DNA of 64,000 bases from an uncultured Clostridia bacterium. GTDB taxonomy: Bacteria; Bacillota; Clostridia; Oscillospirales; Acutalibacteraceae. Both the position numbers and the translations under genes were made by a program. This document shows, piece by piece, positions 16,591 through 23,614 of this stretch. The stretch spans positions 32,391-96,390 of the forward strand of contig CANROX010000002.1 of NCBI GenBank assembly GCA_947632335.1. The letters run 5' to 3'. The notes beneath the pieces were generated by a model, which searched no databases, was not told the DNA's origin, and saw only the letters and a program-made list of their open reading frames with translations. Numbering within the stretch: the stretch's first letter is position 1; each line of letters begins with the position of its first letter.

Positions 16591-17724
16591 ATGAAAAAAA
16601 TAATTTCAATTGCACTGGCACTGATTTTACTGGTATCAGTAGGCACAGTGGCAGTGACAACTGCCAGTGCTGATACTACGGCAACAGTCAACGGCAAAAG
16701 TGCAAATTTAGGGGACAGGGTTACATTTGATTTGTATTTTAAGTGTGACCAAAAGCTGGAGGATTTCCAGGGTTACATTACCTATGATTCTTCAGTTCTT
16801 GAACTTGTGGGCTTTGATATGCCAAATGTTACTATTGGGGGAATGTATAACACAACCTACGCAGGGTTTGTTTACCATTCCGGTTCTTCATATAACCAAC
16901 CCTATGACTTTACAACTGAAAAGCTGTTTTTACAGGCAACATTTACAGTTGTTAAGGCAGGCACAACCAGTATTGCGTCAGTTTGGGAGGATGGCCACGA
17001 CATTAATTCCGTTCCTATTGTAAATGGAGAACAGGGAACGCTTACAGGCAGTGCAAGCGAAAGAATGGAAGTAACGGTTTCTATTCCTCCAAGCTCATCA
17101 GAGAAGCCTAATCCCACAAACTCAAAACCAACAAATTCAAAGCCTACACTTACTCCCGACCCTACTTCGCCTACTGGAAGTCCGTCAGTTGTAAAGGTAA
17201 GCTCAGTTACTCTTAACGCTAAAACCAAAACCTTGAATGTTGGAAAGTCCTTTACATTAAAGGCAAGCTGCAAACCTTCAAACGCCTCAAACAAGTCAGT
17301 TTCATGGTCAACAACAAACAAGAGGATTGCAGTTGTAAACCGTTACGGCAAAGTTACTGCAAAATCCAAGGGTACTGCCTATGTAAAGGCTACAGCCAGG
17401 GACGGCAGCAAAAAGTATGCAAGATGTAAGATTACAGTTAAACAGCCTGTAACAAAGATTAAGCTTTCCGTTAATAAGAAGGTTATCAAGGTAAAGAAGA
17501 AATTTAAAATTAAGGCTACAGTAAGCCCTGCAAAGGCCAATGTTAAGACGGTTAAGTGGACAGTAAACAAAAAGAAGATTGTTAAACTCTCAAAGACTAA
17601 GTCAGCTTCCGGCAAGAACATTAAGGTTACAGCAAAGAAGAGGGGTAAGGTCACCCTAAAGGCAACGGCCATGGACGGCAGTAAGAGAAGTGCCTCCTGT
17701 AAGATTACCGTTAAAAAGAAATAA
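16591..17724 (+). CDS. Secreted protein with cohesin-like domain and two Big_2 domains
   Basis: A 377-residue exported protein. It has a signal peptide (KKIISIALALILLVSVGTVAVTTASA), a cohesin-like beta domain (about residues 29-165; LGDRVTFDLYFKCDQKL, YDSSVLELVGFDM are typical of the fold), a Pro/Ser/Thr linker (SKPTNSKPTLTPDPTSPTG) and two tandem Ig-like Big_2 domains (about 205-290 and 292-377). The Big_2 pair carries repeats of the type KGTAYVKATARDGSKKYARCKITV. Very basic, Lys-rich ends are common in this class of gut Firmicute surface proteins. There is no sortase motif or SLH domain, so it is released or bound by charge. A cellulosome role is possible, but single cohesin-like folds are widespread in non-cellulosomal proteins. 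GGAGGG precedes the ATG. Confidence 0.8.
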   Translation: MKKIISIALALILLVSVGTVAVTTASADTTATVNGKSANLGDRVTFDLYFKCDQKLEDFQGYITYDSSVLELVGFDMPNVTIGGMYNTTYAGFVYHSGSSYNQPYDFTTEKLFLQATFTVVKAGTTSIASVWEDGHDINSVPIVNGEQGTLTGSASERMEVTVSIPPSSSEKPNPTNSKPTNSKPTLTPDPTSPTGSPSVVKVSSVTLNAKTKTLNVGKSFTLKASCKPSNASNKSVSWSTTNKRIAVVNRYGKVTAKSKGTAYVKATARDGSKKYARCKITVKQPVTKIKLSVNKKVIKVKKKFKIKATVSPAKANVKTVKWTVNKKKIVKLSKTKSASGKNIKVTAKKRGKVTLKATAMDGSKRSASCKITVKKK

Positions 17725-17730
17725 AACTTT

Positions 17731-17758
17731 AAACCTCCACTGGTTTCAGTGGAGGTTT
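17731..17758. terminator. Bidirectional terminator
   Basis: A 12-bp perfect stem AAACCTCCACTG / CAGTGGAGGTTT with a GTTT loop separates the convergent Big_2 protein and spoVAC genes. T runs lie on both strands. Confidence 0.9.
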
Positions 17759-17761
17759 TCA

Positions 17762-18217
17762 TTATAAGGGCTTAATGCCAAAGAGGGAAAGTATTTGCAG
17801 AATAAGTCCGCACAGAACGGAGGCGGAAATTCCGTAAACCAGAACGGGCCCTGCTATTACAAACATCTTTACTCCAAGTCCCAGTACCAGACCTTCACTT
17901 TTAAATTCTATTGCAGGGGAAGCTATGGAGTTTGCAAAGCCTGTAATAGGTACAAGTGTTCCTGCACCGCCGTGTTTTGCAATATTGTCGTACCAACCGA
18001 TAAAGGTTAAAAGTATTCCTAAAAATACCAGGGTTACGGAAACCATACTGCCGGCATTGTCCTTGTTCATTCCAAGATACTGATAAAGGTTTTGGAAACC
18101 CTGCCCTATGGCGCAAATCAGTCCTCCGATAAGGAACGCCATTAGGCAGTCTTTCCAAATGGGACTATCGTGGCTGTATTTCTGTACCAGCTTGTCATAT
18201 TCTTTGTTTGAAATCAT
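17762..18217 (-). CDS. spoVAC: Stage V sporulation protein AC
   Basis: Mechanosensitive membrane channel component that moves dipicolinate in spores. The 151-residue protein matches SpoVAC (SPIWKDCLMAFLIGGLICAIGQ; GFANSIASPAIEFKSEGLVLG). It has about four hydrophobic segments. The start is set at ATG 18217 with AGGTGAT six bases upstream, not the earlier ORF-track ATG. In Bacillus the gene lies in a spoVAA-AF operon; here it is alone, with no spoVAD or spoVAE beside it. Expression would be expected in the forespore, but I did not identify a sigma-F/G promoter with confidence. Confidence 0.92.
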   Translation of the reverse strand: MISNKEYDKLVQKYSHDSPIWKDCLMAFLIGGLICAIGQGFQNLYQYLGMNKDNAGSMVSVTLVFLGILLTFIGWYDNIAKHGGAGTLVPITGFANSIASPAIEFKSEGLVLGLGVKMFVIAGPVLVYGISASVLCGLILQILSLFGIKPL

Positions 18218-18343
18218 ACTATCACCTATGTATATCATTTCCAGCAAAGCTGAATATATGAATTTTTAATTTACTATTTTCTTTGCAGAAGTTTTGTAGT
18301 ATAATTAATGTGTATACATATGAAATATAGCAAGGGAATTAAT

Positions 18344-19462
18344 ATGCACTATTTAGATAACAGTGCCACAACGGCAGTCAGTAAGGATTCTGCCAAAAGG
18401 GCTTATGAAATAATGACAACGGAATACGGAAACCCCAGTTCTCTCCATAGTATGGGTTACAAAGCGTCTAAAATTCTTGAACAGGCAAGAAAAACCGTTG
18501 CCCTTTCTATGGGAGCAGAGGAAAAGGAGATTTTCTTTACCTCCGGCGGTACGGAGGGAAACAACCTTGCCGTCTTTGGAGCAGTTAACGCCCGAAAAAG
18601 GAGGGGGAACAAAATCGTTACAACTGCCATTGAGCACCCCTCTGTGTTGGAAAGTATGAAAGAGCTGGAAAACAGGGGTTTTGAAGTTGTATATCTAAAG
18701 CCTGTTGACGGTTCTGTTTCCATAAGACAGTTTATGGAGGCGGTTGACGAAAGGACAATCCTTGTTTCCGTAATGGCTGTCAACAATGAAACAGGACTGG
18801 TACTTCCTATAGACAAAATTCCTGCTGTTATAAAGAAGAAAAATTCCCCTGCCCTTTTCCACACGGATTTTGTTCAGGCATACGGAAAATTGCCCTGCAA
18901 GGTAAAGAAAATAGGGTGCGACCTGCTTACGGTTTCCGCCCACAAGGTTCACGCTCCAAAGGGCGTGGGCGCACTTTATATTAAGAGGGGAACAAAAATT
19001 ATTCCCAACACCTACGGAGGTATGCAGGAGGGAAAAATCCGTCCCGGCACAGAGGCTCTTCCCCTTATTGGTGCTTTCGGGGTTTCTGTGGAGGATTTTT
19101 CTATTGAAAAAAACAGGGAATATGTGCAGGACCTTAAAAACTACTGTATGGAAAAAATCGGAAATATAGAGGGTCTTGATGTAAACAGCACAGACTTTCC
19201 CTATATAATAAATGTATCCACAAACTGTATAATGAGCCAGACTATGCTTTCCTTCTTGGCAGACAACTATGATGTGTGCATAAGCTCAGGTTCTGCCTGT
19301 CACAAGGGGGAACTGAGCCATGTGCTGTCTGCGTATGGATATGACAGCAGGCGGATAAACTCCGCCCTTAGGATAAGCCTTTCAAAATATAACACAAGGG
19401 AAGATATTGACCAATTTATTTTGGGTATTAAAAAGGGTTTGGAGAAATTAGTAAGATTTTAA
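18344..19462 (+). CDS. Cysteine desulfurase (NifS/IscS-like, ThiI partner)
   Basis: PLP enzyme that takes sulfur from cysteine as a persulfide. The start is set at ATG 18344 (AAGGGA seven bases upstream; N-terminus MHYLDNSATTAVS), giving 372 residues. The PLP lysine is in VSAHKVHAPKG. The persulfide cysteine is in SSGSACHKGE (Cys319), with the short active-site loop of group II/NifZ-like enzymes. thiI follows after 33 nt, the same arrangement as Bacillus nifZ-thiI, so its main job is probably sulfur donation for 4-thiouridine in tRNA. A perfect TATAAT lies at 18300-18305, but no good -35 is visible. Confidence 0.93.
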   Translation: MHYLDNSATTAVSKDSAKRAYEIMTTEYGNPSSLHSMGYKASKILEQARKTVALSMGAEEKEIFFTSGGTEGNNLAVFGAVNARKRRGNKIVTTAIEHPSVLESMKELENRGFEVVYLKPVDGSVSIRQFMEAVDERTILVSVMAVNNETGLVLPIDKIPAVIKKKNSPALFHTDFVQAYGKLPCKVKKIGCDLLTVSAHKVHAPKGVGALYIKRGTKIIPNTYGGMQEGKIRPGTEALPLIGAFGVSVEDFSIEKNREYVQDLKNYCMEKIGNIEGLDVNSTDFPYIINVSTNCIMSQTMLSFLADNYDVCISSGSACHKGELSHVLSAYGYDSRRINSALRISLSKYNTREDIDQFILGIKKGLEKLVRF

Positions 19463-19495
19463 AACAACACACATATAATAGAGAGTGATAAAATT

Positions 19496-20668
19496 ATGAA
19501 AGAAATCATCTTAATCAAGGTGGGAGAAATTGTCCTCAAGGGACTTAACAGAAAGTCCTTTGAAAATATGCTTATTAAAAATATAAAGCACGCCCTTACA
19601 GGTACATCCCAATGCAGGATAACATCGGCACAGTCAACAATATATGTTGAACCCTGTTATGATGACGCCGATATTGAGGATATTTGTGTCAGACTTAGCA
19701 AGGTTTTCGGCATTGTGGCATTCCACAGGGCGGCTGTTGCAGAAAAGTCTATGGAAAGCATTACGGAAACTGCTTTGGTTTATCTTGAGGATTATCTTGA
19801 AACTGCGGACACCTTTAAGGTGGAGGCAAAGAGAAGCGATAAAAAGTTTCCCCTTAAATCCCCGGAAATCAGCAGGGAGCTGGGCGGAAAAATTTTGGAG
19901 AAGTTCAGTCATCTTACAGTTGATGTTCACAATCCGGATGTTCAGGTCACAGTAGAGGTTCGTGACTTCGGAGCATATATCCACGCAGGGGTTATAAAGG
20001 GTGCAGGGGGTGTTCCCGTTGGCTCCAGCGGAAACGGCACTATCCTTATTAGCGGAGGTATTGATTCCCCTGTTGCGGCCTGGATGATGGCAAAGCGTGG
20101 ACTGAGTCTTAATGCTGTTCACTTTGCTTCACCTCCATATACTTCACTTCGGGCAGAGGACAAGGTGGTAAGACTTCTAAAAAAGGTTGCCTCATATGCA
20201 GGCAATATTACAATGTATACAGTACCTTTTACGGAAATTCAGGAAAAAATTAAGAATGACTGCCCCCAGGAGCTTTTTACAATTATTATGAGAAGGCTTA
20301 TGATGGAAATATCCCAGCGTATTGCGATGAAAACCCACAGCTCCTGCCTTATTACAGGAGAAAGTCTGGGACAGGTTGCCTCTCAAACAATGCAGGCCAT
20401 TGTAACTACTGACGAGGCTGCGGATATGGTGGTTTTCAGACCCCTTATCGGTATGGATAAGGAGGAGATTATAAGAATTTCCCGCAGAATTGATACATTT
20501 GATATATCCATTGAACCCTACGAGGACTGCTGTACCGTTTTTACACCAAAGCATCCCCGTACAAGGCCTGTTCTCAAATATGTTAAAGAGGTACAGGAAA
20601 ATGCAGGCTTTGATGAAATGATTGAAACCGCAATCAACAATTTAAAGGTGACAAAGATTACACCTTAA
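19496..20668 (+). CDS. thiI: tRNA 4-thiouridine synthetase ThiI
   Basis: Adenylates and thiolates U8 of tRNA. The 390-residue protein has the N-terminal ferredoxin-like and THUMP domains (about residues 1-165) and the PP-loop ATP pyrophosphatase domain with SGGIDSPVAAW (about 185-195). It lacks the C-terminal rhodanese domain of E. coli ThiI, as in Bacillus, where the partner desulfurase donates sulfur directly. The desulfurase gene is immediately upstream, which agrees. Sulfur transfer for thiamine is also possible. The ribosome site (GAGAGTGAT) is moderate. Confidence 0.95.
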   Translation: MKEIILIKVGEIVLKGLNRKSFENMLIKNIKHALTGTSQCRITSAQSTIYVEPCYDDADIEDICVRLSKVFGIVAFHRAAVAEKSMESITETALVYLEDYLETADTFKVEAKRSDKKFPLKSPEISRELGGKILEKFSHLTVDVHNPDVQVTVEVRDFGAYIHAGVIKGAGGVPVGSSGNGTILISGGIDSPVAAWMMAKRGLSLNAVHFASPPYTSLRAEDKVVRLLKKVASYAGNITMYTVPFTEIQEKIKNDCPQELFTIIMRRLMMEISQRIAMKTHSSCLITGESLGQVASQTMQAIVTTDEAADMVVFRPLIGMDKEEIIRISRRIDTFDISIEPYEDCCTVFTPKHPRTRPVLKYVKEVQENAGFDEMIETAINNLKVTKITP

Positions 20669-20694
20669 TATTTTAAAAATTTTTGGAGAAAAAA

Positions 20695-22827
20695 ATGAAG
20701 GTATTATTTCTTTTTAATGAAGAAATAAAAGTGAATATAGGAGGTTCTGTTCTCAACGGCAGGGAAACAGGTGCAGAGGGGTTTGACTTGTCCTATGAGA
20801 TTAATCCAAAATCCCTTTTAAAAGCTGTCAGGGAGGTTCTCCCAAAGGGAGATATAGAGGAAATTGTCACCGCCGGACTTCCCAAATCTGAAAGAAAATT
20901 CCGCAAAATCTATGCCAACACCATAGACTACCTTGAAAAACAGCTAAACCTTAATAGAGAGGGTCTTCCTCCAAAAAAAGAACCTGAAAAGAAAACCTTT
21001 GATATTACAGAAAAGGATAGGGAAATTCTAAAGAAAAAAGATGTTTCCAAGCTGGAAATTGCCTATGTGAATTTTAAACCAAAGGCAAAAAAACTTCTCT
21101 TTAATATTAAGGCAAGGTGGAAATACCTGCGTGACAGTACATATTTTAAAAAGAAAATTCCTGTATACGAAAATGACCTTGGCTTTGCCTTTGAGGTTTT
21201 GGGGATAAAATTTTTCTCTTTGGAAAAGGCAGATAAAACCTGTCTGAAATCTATGGGAAAATTCCTTGAAAAAAACCTGAAGGAAAATAAGGAATACATA
21301 GTTAAAGAATATGACACAAGGGCAAAGACCTTTATTGCCAACAGAGTACCCCTTAGAACAGATGAAAAAAGAGAGGTTATCCGCAAGGCTGTTCAGACAG
21401 TTGCAGTTATAGCTTTTGTTGCAGCAGGGTCATATCTTCTCTACAACAGCGTATATAAATCGGCGGAGAATACCGCCATACAGTCGGAAATTCAGTCCAT
21501 TTACTATGACGGCGACACTTCAAAGACTGTTACAGAAGAGGAAAGAATTAAGAACTTTAAAAAGCTAAAGGACATTAACAGCGAAATTGTGGCATGGATA
21601 AATGTGCCCCACACCAACATCGACTATCCCGTACTTTTCCACAAAGAGGACACCCTGAAAAGCCAATACTATCTTTACAATAATTACGAAAAAAACTATT
21701 CTGACTACGGAAGTATATTTATAGATTTCCGCAGTGAAAAGGGTGCCAAAAGCAAAAATGTTGTTATGCACGGCCACCATATGATGGACGGCAGTATGTT
21801 TTCCAATCTTCTCAAATACGGAAAGACCTCAATAGATATGGACTTTTACAAAAAATCCCCAACCTTTACACTAAGTACGCCTGATGAGGGAGATGTGGTT
21901 TACAAAATAATTTCTGTTTTCAAAACCACAGGGGACAAGAACAGCTCCGGTTTCTTCAACTATATTCAGGGCGACTTTGGCAGTGATGCGGAATTTATGA
22001 ACTATGTTTACAATGTAAGGGTAAGGTCAATGGTAAACTGTCCTGTTGATGTAAACGAAAAGGATAAGCTTGCCACCCTTTCAACCTGCTCCTATGAAGT
22101 GAACAGCAACTACAGAACAGTTGTTGTAGGCAGAAAGGTACGGGCGGGAGAAAGCAAAAATGTTATTTCCGCAAATGCAAAGAAAAATCCAAACCCCTAT
22201 TTCCCCAATGATTTCTACTGGAGGTTTGGAGGCACACAGCCGAAAATTTCCACCTTTAAGTCGGAATATAAAAAGGGCAATATTGACTGGTACGACGGCA
22301 GGGGAAAGCTAAAGGGCAAAGAGGCTTTGACAGGAGGTAAGTTTGTTCAGGAAAGGACAACTACCACAAAGCCCTCAACATCAGCATCTACCTCTACCAC
22401 AAAGCCTACAACTTCTACAACAAAGCCAAAGCCAAAATACTATACAGTGAAATTCCTTGATTCAAAGGGAAAGGTTATTTCCAGTCAGAGGGTAAAGGAA
22501 AACAGTAGTGCAAAGCCTCCAAAGGCTCCGAAAAAGGCGTCTACTAAGTATTACAAATATTCCTTTATTCATTGGAGCAGGTCATACAGAAATGTTAAAT
22601 CCAACATAACTGTAAAGCCTATATATCGCAGTATAAAAATTCCACAGCCCACAAAACCCTCTAAACCAAAAAAGCCTAAGGTTAAGCCTACTAAGCCTAA
22701 ACCTACCGCAAAACCCAAACCAACCACACGGCCTGTGCCTACAACAAGGAAGCCTGCCCCTACTAAGCCCACTACTACGGCAACAGAGCCTACCGTTGCA
22801 AGGACAGAAGTTCAGGAGGAGCCATAA
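20695..22827 (+). CDS. Large class B-like sortase with C-terminal repeat/Pro-rich tail
   Basis: Transpeptidase predicted to anchor surface proteins to the wall. The ORF-track start is a TTG inside the ribosome site; ATG 20695 (GGAG six bases upstream) gives 710 residues. The order is: a basic cytoplasmic N-terminal region of about 230 residues with no recognised domain, one transmembrane helix (about 232-252), and a SrtB-type catalytic domain (about 290-480; IVAWINVPHTNIDYPV) with His361 in MHGHHM, Cys465 in LSTCSYE and Arg474 in NYRTVVVG. After it come Thr/Pro-rich linkers, a Flg_new/InlB-B-like repeat (YYTVKFLDSKGKVISSQRV) and a long Lys/Pro/Thr tail. Typical SrtB enzymes are about 220-280 residues, so both ends are unusual. 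The next gene starts immediately after the stop. A likely substrate is the SPTTG protein at 3.8 kb. Confidence 0.88.
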   Translation: MKVLFLFNEEIKVNIGGSVLNGRETGAEGFDLSYEINPKSLLKAVREVLPKGDIEEIVTAGLPKSERKFRKIYANTIDYLEKQLNLNREGLPPKKEPEKKTFDITEKDREILKKKDVSKLEIAYVNFKPKAKKLLFNIKARWKYLRDSTYFKKKIPVYENDLGFAFEVLGIKFFSLEKADKTCLKSMGKFLEKNLKENKEYIVKEYDTRAKTFIANRVPLRTDEKREVIRKAVQTVAVIAFVAAGSYLLYNSVYKSAENTAIQSEIQSIYYDGDTSKTVTEEERIKNFKKLKDINSEIVAWINVPHTNIDYPVLFHKEDTLKSQYYLYNNYEKNYSDYGSIFIDFRSEKGAKSKNVVMHGHHMMDGSMFSNLLKYGKTSIDMDFYKKSPTFTLSTPDEGDVVYKIISVFKTTGDKNSSGFFNYIQGDFGSDAEFMNYVYNVRVRSMVNCPVDVNEKDKLATLSTCSYEVNSNYRTVVVGRKVRAGESKNVISANAKKNPNPYFPNDFYWRFGGTQPKISTFKSEYKKGNIDWYDGRGKLKGKEALTGGKFVQERTTTTKPSTSASTSTTKPTTSTTKPKPKYYTVKFLDSKGKVISSQRVKENSSAKPPKAPKKASTKYYKYSFIHWSRSYRNVKSNITVKPIYRSIKIPQPTKPSKPKKPKVKPTKPKPTAKPKPTTRPVPTTRKPAPTKPTTTATEPTVARTEVQEEP

Positions 22828-23250
22828 ATGAAATGTGATATTGTTTTCTATCTGGCAAAGAAAACCGCATTGTGTGAAAAAACACTTAATGAGATTTTTA
22901 AGGAGCGGAAGTATGAGATAAATACCGTTACCGCCTCCACTAATCCCGAAAGTCTTGGTATGCAGCTTAACGGTCACCTTCAGTGCGTTAATCTTGTTAT
23001 AATTATAGGAGGGCTTAAAACTAAGGATGTAAGGGGCATATCCAATGTTTTTTCCAAAGCACTTGCCAACTCCTCTACAGAGATAATACCCAAAAGAATT
23101 AAAAACCCTGTAGGGGAAAATGACGGATATATAATGCGAAGCGGCAGACAGACAATTATCTGCCTGCCTGATAATCCAGAGGAAATGGAAAATATGCTTG
23201 ACAAGGTTATGCTGGATTATCTGGACTGCGTTTACAAAAATGATATATAA
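22828..23250 (+). CDS. Small MoCF/CinA-like domain protein
   Basis: A 140-residue cytoplasmic protein whose ATG directly follows the sortase stop codon, so it is translationally coupled to it. Parts resemble the molybdopterin-binding domain of CinA/MoaB: LVIIIGGLKTKDVRGI in place of the usual GGTG..D motif, and IKNPVGENDGYIMRSGRQTI followed by LPDNPEEMENML, where CinA has NPxGxAPGF and LPGxPxEM. The catalytic GGTG signature is degenerate, so enzyme activity is doubtful. No molybdenum cofactor genes are nearby. Family membership is a motif-level judgement. Confidence 0.55.
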   Translation: MKCDIVFYLAKKTALCEKTLNEIFKERKYEINTVTASTNPESLGMQLNGHLQCVNLVIIIGGLKTKDVRGISNVFSKALANSSTEIIPKRIKNPVGENDGYIMRSGRQTIICLPDNPEEMENMLDKVMLDYLDCVYKNDI

Positions 23251-23335
23251 AAATCCTTTTTGAAAAATACCAAAACTAACAACGGTGTCGGGTGTTTAGA
23301 TATGTATTATCACAGGTAAAAAAAGGAAAATAAAA

Positions 23336-23369
23336 AATGCCTTACAGGTAAAAATTCCTGTAAGGCATT
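23336..23369 (+). terminator. Terminator between the sortase operon and rpoB
   Basis: A 13-bp perfect stem AATGCCTTACAGG / CCTGTAAGGCATT with an 8-nt loop is followed by ATTTTATGT. It insulates the rpoB promoter 48 nt downstream. Confidence 0.85.
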
Positions 23370-23416
23370 ATTTTATGTAAAAAAACAGGGTTTTATCACA
23401 AAAATGCGAAAAACCC

Positions 23417-23445
23417 TTGACATATCTATAATTTTCCTTTATAAT
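23417..23445 (+). promoter_or_regulatory. Strong promoter of rpoB-rpoC
   Basis: A perfect TTGACA, a 17-nt spacer and a perfect TATAAT form the best consensus promoter seen in the window. It lies 170 nt before the rpoB start and leaves a long leader. Confidence 0.92.
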
Positions 23446-23451
23446 GGTTTG

Positions 23452-23614
23452 GCATAATATCATGCGGTAGTGTCGCTTATCCCATTTAACTATGGGTGAA
23501 TATTACCACAAGTGAGGTAACTTGTCAAGTGGTAATTTGTATAAATACATCAAAAGAGGGACTCTGCCCAACATATTTTAAAGTAGTGCAAATATAGAAA
23601 AGGAGTGAACTAAA
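23452..23614 (+). promoter_or_regulatory. Structured 5' leader of rpoB
   Basis: About 160 nt of untranslated leader. One hairpin is CCCAT/ATGGG (23481-23496). A second is bracketed by ATTACCAC/GTGGTAAT (23502-23536) with an inner AAGT/ACTT pair. No T tract follows, so it is not a simple terminator. It does not match a riboswitch or ribosomal leader I recognise. The 364-nt gap 23251-23614 otherwise holds only the terminator and promoter listed. Confidence 0.5.
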
